Below, one piece after another: positions 1 through 9,139 of a stretch of 64,000 nt of DNA. Below the pieces are notes generated by a model that worked only from the letters and a program-made list of their open reading frames with translations, did no database searches and was not told the DNA's origin. The translations under genes and the position numbers were made by a program. The stretch lies in NCBI GenBank assembly GCA_035604335.1, contig DATNIT010000221.1:15998-79997 (forward strand), given 5' to 3'. Within the stretch, counting starts at the first letter, position 1. Every line of letters starts with the position of its first letter. This stretch comes from DASZHJ01 sp035604335 (GTDB lineage: Bacteria; Pseudomonadota; Alphaproteobacteria; ATCC43930; CGMCC-115725).

Positions 1-221
1 CTCACGGCGCGATAGAGCGCCGCATGACCGGCGGTCAAATCGAGTTGCGCCGCCCGCACCTGCTCCACGAGCCGGTTCGCGGCGTTCTTTTCCGCGGTGG
101 AGGACGCGATCGAGCTATACGCGAAGGCGAGCAAGATCGCGATGGCGACGATGGCGACCGCGCTCACCAGCGGGGCAATCAAGGATTTGATGCCGATTGA
201 TGCATTCTGGAAATGAGGCAT
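1..221 (-). CDS. N-terminus of a membrane receptor, probably a methyl-accepting chemotaxis protein (partial)
   Basis: Only the first 73 codons are visible; the gene continues past the left edge. The protein starts MPHFQNASIGIK and has one clear hydrophobic segment at about residues 13-35, followed by a polar stretch (SSTAEKNAANRLVEQVRAAQ) that looks like the start of a helical periplasmic sensor domain. This is the usual beginning of alphaproteobacterial chemoreceptors, and also of some HAMP sensor kinases. It lies 63 bases downstream of a secreted sCache protein on the same strand, which supports a chemoreceptor with an accessory ligand-binding protein. The signalling domain itself is outside the window, so the family call is inference. 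Confidence 0.55.
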   Translation of the reverse strand, partial: MPHFQNASIGIKSLIAPLVSAVAIVAIAILLAFAYSSIASSTAEKNAANRLVEQVRAAQLDLTAGHAALYRAV

Positions 222-284
222 CAGATTTGCGCTCCTTTTTCTTTCTTGGTGACCCGCGTGACCCGCCGGGGCGTGACTAAGCCC

Positions 285-731
285 TTACTTGTAGGCGCCG
301 ACAGCGACAACATAGTCGCCGACGCGCACGACGTAGGCCGTCTTCGGCTCAACGGCTTTGCTGCTGGGGTTCTGCCACTTGTAGTCGATCCACGCCTGAT
401 CCTTCACGTCGGAGAATTCCTTGACGAAGGCCTTCCCGTCTACGTCCTTGAGCGAGCACAGGCTCTTGCCGATCAATGCGGGGCTCGCGCCGTGCGCCAA
501 GATGTCACAGTTGTTGCCCTGCGCAGTGACGTAGAGGTCGCGATCATGGAAATCGCCGCCGGCGGCGTTGAAGGCGGCCCAGGCCTTTTCAGGACCATTC
601 GCCTTGAGGTAATCGGCGGCTCTAATCGCCATCGCCTTCGCCTCATCCGGCGTGGCTTGCCCGGCAGCCAAAGCGCCTTGTGCAAAGGCGACGCTCGCGC
701 CGAGGAAGAGAACGGTGAATAACGTCTTCAT
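285..731 (-). CDS. Secreted single-Cache (sCache_2-like) ligand-binding protein
   Basis: This is a 148-residue protein with an N-terminal signal peptide (about residues 1-22, MKTLFTVLFLGASVAFA then a small-residue cleavage region). The rest looks like a lone sCache_2 domain: a helix with YLKANGPEKAWAAFN, a DLYV strand, CDILAHG, and a closing pair of strands (TAYVVRVGDYVVAVGAYK). Such domains normally form the periplasmic ligand pocket of chemoreceptors and kinases; here it is free, with no membrane anchor beyond the signal peptide. The ATG at 731 was chosen because the signal peptide starts there; an in-frame upstream start would add 13 residues in front of it. The gene precedes the partial receptor on the same strand and may be co-transcribed with it. 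Confidence 0.8.
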   Translation of the reverse strand: MKTLFTVLFLGASVAFAQGALAAGQATPDEAKAMAIRAADYLKANGPEKAWAAFNAAGGDFHDRDLYVTAQGNNCDILAHGASPALIGKSLCSLKDVDGKAFVKEFSDVKDQAWIDYKWQNPSSKAVEPKTAYVVRVGDYVVAVGAYK

Positions 732-891
732 TGGGAGCACTCCGAGTTTGAATCTGGACGCTAGATTCATCGAAGAACCCTAAAGAGCCCTTAGCACGGC
801 TGTCTCGCGCGAGTGCGGCTCTACGCCGCATTGCCCACGCGTATCACGTGCATTGCTGCCCGCGCCAGACTAGCTCCGTCCGCGCTGAGCG

Positions 892-2916
892 CTACTGCTC
901 CTTCATGCCGGCCTTGCGCAATCCCTCGAGCACCGGATCCGTGATGCGGAGGGCAGTGCTGCCGGGCTGGCGCAAGCGCGTCAGCGTCATGCCGGCGTCG
1001 CGCTTATCATACTCGCTTAACGCCGCCTGTGCGCCCGCGAGATCCCCTTGCCGCGCTGAGATCGCGGCGATCCAAAGATAGGGTGCCGGGAAGCGCGCAT
1101 TGACCGTGGTCGCTTTCTTGAGATCCTCGAGCGCCGGCGCTTCGGCACCTGCCGCGAACTCGCCGGCGGCGATCGCGGTGAGCCAAAAGCTCAGCAGCGG
1201 GTCTCGGGGACTCAACCGGATCGCCTGTCGGAGGTGCGGCAGGCTATCGGCCTCGCGCCCGAGCCGGTTCTCCGCAGTGCCCAAAAGCCCCCAGGCGTCC
1301 GCCAGGCTCGGATTGAGAGCGAGCGCTTCCTCGATGAGCTGCAGCGCGCGGTCGGCCTGACCGCTCTGCAGGAGCACCTGTGCTTTCATGAGATGGGCCA
1401 GCGGCAGATCGGGGCTGCCGGCGAGCAGCGGCGTCACGATCTCATCGGCCCGCTGGACGCGCGCGCGGCGATCGCCGACGGGACGAAGCACGAGGCCACG
1501 GAGCAGCGTATGGGCGAGGCCGATTTTGGCTTCCCGGCTGTTTGCGTCGGCGGCGAGGGCTTTCGTGAACAGCGCCTCGGCCTCGTCCGTGGACTCTATG
1601 GTCGCGGGACGATAGGCCGCCTCCCAGCCCTCCATGGCGAGGTCGTCCGCATCGGCGTTGGCGACGGGCGAGAATGCGCCTGCCGCTTGCTTCACGCCCT
1701 CCGGGGCGGCTCCAAGGGCAGCGCCGAGGCTGGCGACGAGCTCGCTCTCGAGCGCCGGCAACGCGATCCGCTCCTTCTCGAAGCGGCCCTGCCACGCCGT
1801 GCCGCCGGACTGGCCGTCGACGAGGCGCGCTTGCACGCGGGTCTGCGTACTCTCGCGGGTGACGGCGCCTTCGAGGAGGTAGCGAACTCCCAGCTCTGCG
1901 GCGATGGCTTTCGCCTCGGCGGCGCGCCCGCGGTAGAGAAAGCCGGTCTCGCGGGCGATCACCAAGCCGCCCGGCAGCCGGCCGAGGGCGGTGGTCAAGC
2001 GATCGGCGACGGCATCGGGGAAATACCGGTCCTTGGGCTCGCCGCTCAAATTGCGGAGCGGCAGCACGACGATGGAGAAGCGAGGCTCGGCGGGAATCGC
2101 GAGCGCTCCGGCAGGGGCGGGCGCGGATGGTTGTGCCGGTGCGGTTAGGGCGGGCAAGGCCGCGGTCTGCTGGGCGGGGGCCGAGGCGGTGAGCTTGGAC
2201 GGCGGCGCCGGAGCGGGCGTGGCGGGTGCCGATGCCGTGACGAGTGGCTGCATGCGCCCGCGCGGCCCGGGCTCATGACGAGCCCACCACGCGAATCCGC
2301 CCACGAGCACGGCCGCGATCGCGATGCTCCCCAGGGCGAGCGTCCACGTCCTGGCTCTTCCGCGGGCACGCGGCGCCGGCCCGTCGCCGGTTTGGCGCAC
2401 GCGGAAGATGCGCACCGGCCGGTCGATGTTCTTGAGCGAGCGGGCGCCGAGATCGTCGAAGATGAAGCTGGCTTCCTCGCGGACGTAGTCCCGCACGGTC
2501 TGCGAGACGAAGATGCCGTCGAGCTCGGCGATGCTCTGCAGCCGTGCCGCGATGTTCACGCCGTCGCCGAAGACGTCGGAGCCCTGATAGATCAGGTCGC
2601 CGATGTTGACCCCGATCCGCAGGCGAAGCTGCTCTGGCTCGGGGATGTCCGCGTTGAACGAGCGTGTGCCGCGCTGGATTTTGACCGCGGCGCGAACGGC
2701 ATCGACAGCGCTCGCGAACTCCGCCAGGAGTCCGTCACCCATGGTCTTGACGATGCGGCCGCGGAATTCCTCGATCGTGGGCTCGATCACGCCCCTGTTC
2801 AGCGTGTTGAGCCGGGCAAGCGTGGCTTCCTCGTTGCTGCCCATCAGGCGCGAGTAGCCCGCCACGTCGGTGGCGAGGATGGCGGCTAGGCGGCGCTCTG
2901 GTCGGGAGTCGGACAT
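892..2916 (-). CDS. Class III adenylate/guanylate cyclase with TolB-like and TPR regions
   Basis: This 674-residue protein begins with a class III nucleotidyl cyclase catalytic domain (about residues 8-180). The two metal-binding aspartates are visible as D17 in LATDVAGYSRLM and D61 in KTMGDGLLAEF. A transmembrane helix follows at about 190-212, then a Pro/Ala-rich linker. Next is a TolB-N-like domain (about 280-400, starting FSIVVLPLRNLSGEPKDRYF) and a C-terminal run of TPR-like helices up to about residue 640. Proteins of this layout are common in Rhizobiales and Rhodospirillales; they make cAMP or cGMP at the inner face of the membrane, with the TolB/TPR part outside or as an interaction platform. 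Whether the product is cAMP or cGMP cannot be told from the sequence. Confidence 0.88.
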   Translation of the reverse strand: MSDSRPERRLAAILATDVAGYSRLMGSNEEATLARLNTLNRGVIEPTIEEFRGRIVKTMGDGLLAEFASAVDAVRAAVKIQRGTRSFNADIPEPEQLRLRIGVNIGDLIYQGSDVFGDGVNIAARLQSIAELDGIFVSQTVRDYVREEASFIFDDLGARSLKNIDRPVRIFRVRQTGDGPAPRARGRARTWTLALGSIAIAAVLVGGFAWWARHEPGPRGRMQPLVTASAPATPAPAPPSKLTASAPAQQTAALPALTAPAQPSAPAPAGALAIPAEPRFSIVVLPLRNLSGEPKDRYFPDAVADRLTTALGRLPGGLVIARETGFLYRGRAAEAKAIAAELGVRYLLEGAVTRESTQTRVQARLVDGQSGGTAWQGRFEKERIALPALESELVASLGAALGAAPEGVKQAAGAFSPVANADADDLAMEGWEAAYRPATIESTDEAEALFTKALAADANSREAKIGLAHTLLRGLVLRPVGDRRARVQRADEIVTPLLAGSPDLPLAHLMKAQVLLQSGQADRALQLIEEALALNPSLADAWGLLGTAENRLGREADSLPHLRQAIRLSPRDPLLSFWLTAIAAGEFAAGAEAPALEDLKKATTVNARFPAPYLWIAAISARQGDLAGAQAALSEYDKRDAGMTLTRLRQPGSTALRITDPVLEGLRKAGMKEQ

Positions 2917-2965
2917 CGGTCAACCGCGATCCGGTTCGGCGCGATCTTAAAGCAGAGTCCGGTAT

Positions 2966-4018
2966 TCAGGAAATCGCCCGGCGATAGGTGTAGACGCCGT
3001 CGGCGCGCTCGGCGCGGGTCATGCGGCCTTTGTTCGCGAGGTAGTGCAGGTGCGCGAGCGTCTCGCCGATGGCGAAGCCGAGCTGATGTGCGTCGAGTTT
3101 GCGGCGGAACAGCACGGGCACGATCTCGGCGCAGGTGCGGGGCTCGGCACAAGCAGCCTCGAGCTCGGCGAGGCGGGCCTCGTGGTGCCGAGCGAGCTGG
3201 TCGATGCGGGTATGCAGGCCGTGGAAAGGCAGGCCGTGCGAGGGCAGCACGAAAGCGCTCGCGGGCACCTCGCGCTTGATCTTCTCGAGCGAGGCCAGGA
3301 AGAGCGCAAGCGGATCCGCTTCGGGCTCCTGCGGCCAAAGGCTCACGTTGGGAGAGATCTTCGGCAAGACCTGGTCGCCGGCGATCAGCACGTCGAGGTC
3401 GCGGGAATAGAGGCATGCGTGCTCCGGCGCGTGGCCGCGCCCCACGATCACGCGCCAATCGCGGCCCCCGACCGGCATCGGGGCGCCATCGCTCAAGCGG
3501 TGAAAGCGGTGCGGTACCGGGCTCACGCGCTTGCGGTAGGGATTGCCGCGGCCCGCGAAGAGCGAGCGGGTCGTCTCGTCGGCGCCCGTGCGCCGGTAGA
3601 AATCGAGCGCGTTCGCGATGAAATCCTGCGTGTCGTCGAGACACAGCATGCGCGCGAACAACCACTCGGTCTCGGTGCACCAGAGCGGCACCATCAGCTT
3701 TTCCGTGAGCCAGCCCGCGAGCCCTATGTGATCGGGATGGAAATGCGTGACGACGACGGACGTCACGGGCTTGCCGCCGAGCGCCTGCCCGAGGATCTCG
3801 TTCCAATATCGCTTCGTCTCCCCGGTGTTGAGCCCGCTGTCGACGATCACCCAGCCCTCGCGCGCCTCGAGGAGCCAAAGATTGATGTGGTCGAGCGCAA
3901 ACGGGAGCGGCATGCGTAGCCATTTGATGCCGGGCGCGACAGCGGAGACCGTTCCCGGCGCCGGCGGCGCCGAATGCGGAAAGCTCAGCGCGGCGTTGCT
4001 GCCGTCGTGCGGGCTCAT
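2966..4018 (-). CDS. Metallo-beta-lactamase-fold hydrolase
   Basis: The 350-residue protein has the MBL-fold zinc signature THFHPDHIG (H92, H94, D96, H97), preceded by the strand WVIVDSGLN and followed by later metal-ligand histidines near GRGHAPEHACLY. A winged C-terminal region with repeated basic and acidic helices (RIDQLARHHEARLAELEAAC) is typical of the glyoxalase II-like/LACTB2 branch. It has no signal peptide, so it should act in the cytoplasm, probably on thioesters or similar small esters. It sits 24 bases upstream of the thiolase stop on the same strand, so the two are probably co-transcribed and a role in acyl-thioester metabolism is possible. The substrate is unknown. Confidence 0.85.
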   Translation of the reverse strand: MSPHDGSNAALSFPHSAPPAPGTVSAVAPGIKWLRMPLPFALDHINLWLLEAREGWVIVDSGLNTGETKRYWNEILGQALGGKPVTSVVVTHFHPDHIGLAGWLTEKLMVPLWCTETEWLFARMLCLDDTQDFIANALDFYRRTGADETTRSLFAGRGNPYRKRVSPVPHRFHRLSDGAPMPVGGRDWRVIVGRGHAPEHACLYSRDLDVLIAGDQVLPKISPNVSLWPQEPEADPLALFLASLEKIKREVPASAFVLPSHGLPFHGLHTRIDQLARHHEARLAELEAACAEPRTCAEIVPVLFRRKLDAHQLGFAIGETLAHLHYLANKGRMTRAERADGVYTYRRAIS

Positions 4019-4042
4019 GGGTTCTTCGATCTGCCGCGCCGA

Positions 4043-5245
4043 TTACACGCGCTCGATGATGGCGGCAATGCCTTGGCCGACACCGATGCACATGGAGACG
4101 AGCGCGTAGCGGGCCTGGCGGCGGTGCAGCTCGCGGATCGCGGTGAGCGCGACGCGCGCTCCCGAGGCGCCGAGCGGATGGCCGACGGCGATGGCGCCGC
4201 CATTGGGATTGACGCGCGCGTCGTCCTCGGGAAGCTCCAGCAATTTGAGGCAGCCGAGCACCTGGGTCGCGAAGGCCTCGTTGATCTCGATCACATCGAT
4301 GTCCTTGAGCGCGAGCCCCGCGCGCTGCAGCGCCTTCTTCGCGGCGGGTACGGGGCCCAAGCCCATGACGCGCGGCTCGACGCCCGCGATCGCCGCGGAA
4401 ACGACACGCGCCACCGGCGCCTTGCCGGCTCTCTCGCCGATCTCTCGGGTCCCGACGATCAGCGCGCCGGCGCCGTCGTTGATGCCGGACGCGTTGCCGG
4501 CGGTCACGACGCCATTGGCGAACAGCGGTTTCAGCTCCTGCAGGCGGTCGAGCGTGGTGTTGGGACGCGGATGCTCGTCGAGCGCGACCACGGTCTCGGT
4601 GCCCTTCTTGGTGCCGGGCACGCTCACGGGCGCGATTTCGGCCTCGAAGAAACCGGCGGATTTCGCCTTTGCGTATTTCTCCTGCGATCCCAGCGCGAAG
4701 CGGTCCGAGGAGTCCCGGCCTATGCCGAGATCGCGTCCGACGTTGTCGGCGGTCTCGGGCATGGTGTCCTGACCGAAGCTCTTGCCGATCTTGGGATTGG
4801 GGAAGCGCGCACCGATGGTGGAATCGAACACCCGGACCTCGCGCGCGTAGGCACCCTCGCTCTTCGCCATCACGAAGGGCGCGCGGCTCATGCTCTCGAC
4901 GCCGCCGGCGATGAAGAGCTCGCCCTGACCGCTGCTCACGGCGCGCGCGGCGTCGCAGATCGCGGCCAGCCCGCTGCCGCAGAGACGGTTGACCGTGATC
5001 CCACCGATCGAGGTCGGCAAGCCCGCAAGCAGCGCGGCGTGGCGGGCGACGTTGCGCGCGTCCTCGCCGGCTTGGTTGGTGCAGCCCATGACGGAGTCTT
5101 CATACGCCTCGGGCTTGAAGGGATTGCGAGCCACCAGCGTCTTGATAACGCCCGCGAGGAGGTCATCCGGCCGGATCGGCGCCAGCGCGCCGGCGTGGCG
5201 GCCGAACGGGGTGCGCAAGCCGTCATAGATGTAGGCGTTGGTCAT
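4043..5245 (-). CDS. Acetyl-CoA acyltransferase (thiolase), PcaF-like
   Basis: This is a 400-residue thiolase of full family length. The nucleophilic cysteine is C89 in VNRLCGSGLAAI; H356 lies in GHPLGASG and C386 in SMCIGVGQG, completing the catalytic set, with NEAFA also present. The start MTNAYIYDGLRTPFGRHAGAL and the overall pattern most resemble 3-oxoadipyl-CoA thiolase (PcaF/PaaJ), which splits 3-oxoadipyl-CoA into succinyl-CoA and acetyl-CoA at the end of aromatic degradation. No other pca or paa genes are nearby, so general beta-oxidation use is also possible. The ATG at 5245 is the family start; the open frame upstream of it to 7198 is an artefact of high GC content. Confidence 0.9.
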   Translation of the reverse strand: MTNAYIYDGLRTPFGRHAGALAPIRPDDLLAGVIKTLVARNPFKPEAYEDSVMGCTNQAGEDARNVARHAALLAGLPTSIGGITVNRLCGSGLAAICDAARAVSSGQGELFIAGGVESMSRAPFVMAKSEGAYAREVRVFDSTIGARFPNPKIGKSFGQDTMPETADNVGRDLGIGRDSSDRFALGSQEKYAKAKSAGFFEAEIAPVSVPGTKKGTETVVALDEHPRPNTTLDRLQELKPLFANGVVTAGNASGINDGAGALIVGTREIGERAGKAPVARVVSAAIAGVEPRVMGLGPVPAAKKALQRAGLALKDIDVIEINEAFATQVLGCLKLLELPEDDARVNPNGGAIAVGHPLGASGARVALTAIRELHRRQARYALVSMCIGVGQGIAAIIERV

Positions 5246-5374
5246 GGCTGCGGGATCCTTTGATACGCGGCCTGCGGCGGGCGCCGGCCAATGATTGACC
5301 GGCAAGGTAGGACAATGCGACAGTACGCGACAAGCGCGTTGTCTGCTTCGTCTTCCCCGAAAATGGGCTCGTTG

Positions 5375-6958
5375 ATGCGGCATTTCCACTATCCCAACCG
5401 CTCGCTGGCGGTGGCGGGCGAAGCCATGGCGGCGACCTCGCATCCCCTCGCCACTCTGACGGCGATCGAGACGCTGAAAGCGGGCGGCAATGCCGTCGAT
5501 GCCGCGATCGCGGCCGTCGCGGTACTGGGCGTCTTGGAGCCGGCGATGACCGGCATCGGCGGCGATTGCTTCGTGCTCTACGCGCCGAAGGCGGGCGTTC
5601 CCATCGCCTACAACGGCTCCGGCCGGACGCCCAAGGCGGCGGAGCTCGGTTGGTACCGCGACCGGAATTTCTCCGAGATCCCCATCCAGTCTCCGCACTC
5701 CGTCACCGTGCCCGGCGCGATCGAGGCATGGTTCCGGCTGCTGCGGGACCACGGCACCAAGGACATGGCGGAGCTGCTCCGGCCGGCGATCCGAGCCGCG
5801 GAGGAGGGCATGCGGGTCACTCCACGGGTCGCTTTCGATTGGGGCATCGGCGCGGAGAAGCTGAGGGGCGATCCGGTCACGTCGGCCGTTTTCCTGCCGG
5901 GTGGCAAGCCGCCGGGCATCGGCGACTTGCACCGGCAGCCGCTCTTGGCGGCCACTCTGCGCAAGATCGCGCAGGACGGACCGTCGGCCTTCTATCAGGG
6001 CGCCATTGCCGCCGACATGGTGTCGAGGTTGCGCGAGCGCGGCGGCCTCCACACGGAAGAGGATTTCGCGTCGGCGCAGGGCGAGTACGTGACGCCGATC
6101 TCGGCGCCCTATCGTGGCCATCGACTCTACGAATGCCCGCCCAACGGCCAGGGCCTGACGGCATTGATGATCCTGCGCACGCTCGAGGCCTATGCGCTCG
6201 GCGACAGCCGCTGGAGCGAGGCCGACCGCCATCACCTCCTCGCCGAAGCCACGAAGGCCGCTTATCGCGCGCGCGACGCGTTCTTCGGGGATCCCCGGGC
6301 CATGACGGTCCCGGTCGAGGAATTCCTGTCGGACGCCCGCGCCGAGCGCACCCGCGCGCGGATCCGGCTCGATCGTGCGTCGGCGCCGGTCGACTGGGAC
6401 GAGCCCGAGCACAAGGACACCGTCTATCTTTGTGTGGTCGATCGCGATCGCAATGCGATCTCGTTCATCAACTCTCTGTTCCATGATTTCGGCTCCGGCA
6501 TCACGGCGCCGAAGAGCGGCGTCTTGCTGCACAGCCGCGGCTTCATGTTTCGGACCATACCCGGTCACCCCAACGCGATCGGGCCGCGCAAGCGGCCGTT
6601 GCACACCATCATACCGGGCTTGCTGATGAAGGATGATCGCACGGTGATGCCGTTCGGCGTCATGGGCGGAAATTATCAGGCGACCGGGCATGCGATGCTG
6701 CTGATGCATGTGCTCGATCGCGGCTTGGACCTGCAAGCCGCGATCGAGCAGCCGCGCAGCTTTGCCCTCAACGGGATGCTGCAGCTCGAGGCCACGATCG
6801 ATGCCGAGGTCGCCGCCAATCTGGAGCGGCGCGGGCACAAGCTCGACCGGCTGGTCAAGCCGCATGGCGGGAGCCAGGCGATCTGGATCGATCATGCGCG
6901 CGGCGTCCTGCTGGGCGGTTCGGACCCGCGCAAGGACGGCTGCGCGCTCGGGTACTAA
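5375..6958 (+). CDS. Gamma-glutamyltransferase family protein (YwrD-like)
   Basis: This 527-residue protein belongs to the Ntn-hydrolase gamma-glutamyltranspeptidase family. Early motifs are GGNAVDAAIAAVAVLGVLEP and MTGIGGDCFVLY. The autocatalytic threonine aligns with T349 in EHKDTVYLCVVD, which would become the N-terminal nucleophile of the small subunit after self-cleavage. A clear Sec signal is lacking, which fits the cytoplasmic YwrD-type branch rather than the periplasmic glutathione enzyme. The ATG at 5375 was preferred because homology begins at RHFHYPNRSLAVAGEAMAAT; two earlier in-frame ATGs (5291 and 5315) add low-similarity residues. It is followed after 13 bases by an SDR gene and then an M20 amidohydrolase, forming an amino-acid-derivative cluster. 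Confidence 0.88.
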   Translation: MRHFHYPNRSLAVAGEAMAATSHPLATLTAIETLKAGGNAVDAAIAAVAVLGVLEPAMTGIGGDCFVLYAPKAGVPIAYNGSGRTPKAAELGWYRDRNFSEIPIQSPHSVTVPGAIEAWFRLLRDHGTKDMAELLRPAIRAAEEGMRVTPRVAFDWGIGAEKLRGDPVTSAVFLPGGKPPGIGDLHRQPLLAATLRKIAQDGPSAFYQGAIAADMVSRLRERGGLHTEEDFASAQGEYVTPISAPYRGHRLYECPPNGQGLTALMILRTLEAYALGDSRWSEADRHHLLAEATKAAYRARDAFFGDPRAMTVPVEEFLSDARAERTRARIRLDRASAPVDWDEPEHKDTVYLCVVDRDRNAISFINSLFHDFGSGITAPKSGVLLHSRGFMFRTIPGHPNAIGPRKRPLHTIIPGLLMKDDRTVMPFGVMGGNYQATGHAMLLMHVLDRGLDLQAAIEQPRSFALNGMLQLEATIDAEVAANLERRGHKLDRLVKPHGGSQAIWIDHARGVLLGGSDPRKDGCALGY

Positions 6959-6971
6959 GGGGGCCGCGACC

Positions 6972-7736
6972 ATGATCACGATCGATCTCACCGGCAAGAC
7001 CGCGCTCGTGACCGGAGGCGCCTCGGGGATCGGTCTCGCCGCGGTCGAGCTGTTCTCTCGTGCCGGCGCCACGGTGGCGATCAACCACCTCGCGGAGGAC
7101 CCGCGGGGCGAGCAGGAGGTAAGGCGGCTGCAGTCCGCGGGCCGTCGCATCTTCTCGGCGCCGGGCAACGTCTCCAAGCCCGGCGAGGCCGAGCGCATGA
7201 TCGCGGCGGCGATCGACCGGCTGGGCCGGCTCGATTACCTCGTTAACAACGCGGGCACGCCCGGTCCTGGCACGACGGCGCCCATCGACCTCGCCAACCT
7301 CGACGCCATGACCGAGGAGTTCTGGAGCGCCATCCTCAACACCAATCTGATCGGGCCGTTCCGGTGCACGCGCGCGGCCATGGCCGCCCTCAAGGCGTCG
7401 CGGGGCGCGGTCTGCAACACCGCCTCCATCGCCGGGCTCGGCAGCATCGGGAGCAGCATCGCTTATGGCGCGAGCAAGGCCGGCCTCATCAATCTCACGA
7501 TCGCGCTGGCGCGCGTGCTGGCGCCGGAAGCGCGCTGCAATGCCGTGGCGCCCGGACTGGTGGATTCGCCTTGGACCAAACCGTGGCCGGACAACCGGAA
7601 GACGGACTACACCGAGCGTACCATGCTGCGCCGGGCGGCGACGCCGGGTGATATCGCTGAAGTGATCTTCTTCCTCTGCACAAGCGCGGCGATGGTGACG
7701 GGGCAGACGCTCGCCGTGGACGGCGGGCGGCTCTAG
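6972..7736 (+). CDS. Short-chain dehydrogenase/reductase (SDR)
   Basis: This is a 254-residue classical SDR. The dinucleotide-binding motif TGGASGIG lies at residues 14-21, NNAG near residue 92, and the catalytic set S152, Y165 and K169 is intact (YGASK). The C-terminus ends in VTGQTLAVDGGRL, typical of FabG-like oxidoreductases. It should reduce or oxidise a small carbonyl or alcohol substrate with NAD(P)(H) in the cytoplasm. The gene starts 13 bases after the gamma-glutamyltransferase and ends 19 bases before the M20 hydrolase, so the three are likely one transcript. The substrate is not predictable from the sequence. Confidence 0.9.
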   Translation: MITIDLTGKTALVTGGASGIGLAAVELFSRAGATVAINHLAEDPRGEQEVRRLQSAGRRIFSAPGNVSKPGEAERMIAAAIDRLGRLDYLVNNAGTPGPGTTAPIDLANLDAMTEEFWSAILNTNLIGPFRCTRAAMAALKASRGAVCNTASIAGLGSIGSSIAYGASKAGLINLTIALARVLAPEARCNAVAPGLVDSPWTKPWPDNRKTDYTERTMLRRAATPGDIAEVIFFLCTSAAMVTGQTLAVDGGRL

Positions 7737-7755
7737 ATCCGGGCGGGAGCGGAGA

Positions 7756-9015
7756 ATGCGCAATCTTGGCATCAACGGCGATCGCCTCTGGCAGTCGCTG
7801 ATGGAAATGGCGAAGATCGGCGCCACCGAGAAAGGCGGGGTCTGCCGTCTGGCGCTGAGCGATCTCGACAAGGCAGGGCGGGAGCTCTTCATCCGCTGGT
7901 GCGAGCAGGCCGGCTGCACCGTGAGCGTCGACCGCATGGGTAATATTTTCGCGCGGCGGGCCGGGCGGAATCCGAAGCTCGCACCCGTGCTCGCCGGCAG
8001 CCATCTCGACACGCAGCCGACCGGCGGCCGGTTCGACGGCGTCTACGGCGTGCTCGCGGGGCTCGAGGTGATCCGCACGCTCAACGATCTCGATTACCAG
8101 ACCGAGGCGCCCGTCGAGGTCGTGTGCTGGACCAACGAGGAGGGCTCGCGCTTCTCGCCGCCGATGGTGGGCTCCGGCGTGTTCGCGGGCGTGTTCGATC
8201 TCGCTTACGGGCTGGAGCGGCCCGACAATGTCAGCGGCGTCAAGCTCGGCGCCGAGCTCGAGCGCATCGGCTTCTCGGGTCCGGCGCCGATGGGCGGTCG
8301 AGAGGTCGCGGCCTATTTCGAGGCGCATATCGAGCAGGGTCCGATCCTGGAGGATCAGCAGAAGCCCGTGGGCATCGTCACGGGCGCGCAGGGCCAGCGC
8401 TGGTACGAGATCACCGTGACCGGGCAGGAGGCGCATGCGGGTCCGACGCCCATGCGAAAGCGCCGGGATGCTCTGGTGGGCAGCGCTCGCATGATCGACG
8501 CCGTCAACCGCATCGGGCTCGCGCACTCGCCCCACGCCTGCGCGACGGTGGGCTTCGTGCAGGTGAGCCCGAATTCGCGGAATACGATTCCAGGCCGCGT
8601 ATTCTTCACGGTGGATTTTCGTCATCCCGAGGACGCCGTGCTCACCCAGATGGATAAGGAGCTGCGCGCGGCGTGCGCCGAGGTCGCCGGCGCGATCGGC
8701 CTCGCGGCCGAGGTCAAGGAGTTCTGGTATTTCCCGCCCACGCCCTTCGACAAGTCCTGCGTCGAGAGCGTGCGCAAGGCGACGGAGACGCTGGGCTATC
8801 CGCACATGGACATTATCAGCGGCGCCGGCCACGACGCCGTCTACATGGCGCGCGTCGCGCCCACCGCGATGATCTTCGTGCCCTGCGTCGGCGGCATCAG
8901 CCACAACGAGATCGAGGATGCCAAGCCCGAGGATCTCGCCATGGGCTGTGCCGTTCTGCTGAATGCCGTGCTGGACCGGGCCAACGTGGGCGGCGATAGC
9001 CCCAAGAAATCATAG
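7756..9015 (+). CDS. M20-family amidohydrolase (N-carbamoyl-L-amino acid hydrolase / beta-ureidopropionase type)
   Basis: This 419-residue protein is a metal-dependent amidase of the AmaB/HyuC/allantoate amidohydrolase branch of peptidase family M20. The signature GSHLDTQPTGGRFDGVYGV holds H83 and the bridging D94, and TNEEGSRF supplies the acidic pair. FEAHIEQGP and the C-terminal GAGHDAVYMA and GGISHNEIE supply further ligands and the substrate-gating region. Such enzymes remove the carbamoyl group from N-carbamoyl amino acids or beta-alanine. The ribosome site GGGAGCGGAGA precedes the ATG. Its neighbours (gamma-glutamyltransferase family protein and SDR) support catabolism of an N-acylated or N-carbamoylated amino compound. 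Confidence 0.9.
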   Translation: MRNLGINGDRLWQSLMEMAKIGATEKGGVCRLALSDLDKAGRELFIRWCEQAGCTVSVDRMGNIFARRAGRNPKLAPVLAGSHLDTQPTGGRFDGVYGVLAGLEVIRTLNDLDYQTEAPVEVVCWTNEEGSRFSPPMVGSGVFAGVFDLAYGLERPDNVSGVKLGAELERIGFSGPAPMGGREVAAYFEAHIEQGPILEDQQKPVGIVTGAQGQRWYEITVTGQEAHAGPTPMRKRRDALVGSARMIDAVNRIGLAHSPHACATVGFVQVSPNSRNTIPGRVFFTVDFRHPEDAVLTQMDKELRAACAEVAGAIGLAAEVKEFWYFPPTPFDKSCVESVRKATETLGYPHMDIISGAGHDAVYMARVAPTAMIFVPCVGGISHNEIEDAKPEDLAMGCAVLLNAVLDRANVGGDSPKKS

Positions 9016-9139
9016 GGCGGTTGCAATACCCCGAGAAAACCTAGGGATTCTGAGAGGTTGTGCGGCGATCCGCGCATAGCGCCGCGGCGGTAAAATCATA
9101 TACAAGCGGCGCGACTTTGCGGTAATTGACCCGCCTCAC

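Noticed and set aside
5246..7198. Long minus-strand extension of the thiolase frame up to 7198
   Set aside because: It is antisense to a well-supported gamma-glutamyltransferase gene and lacks thiolase-family sequence; high GC content leaves such frames open.
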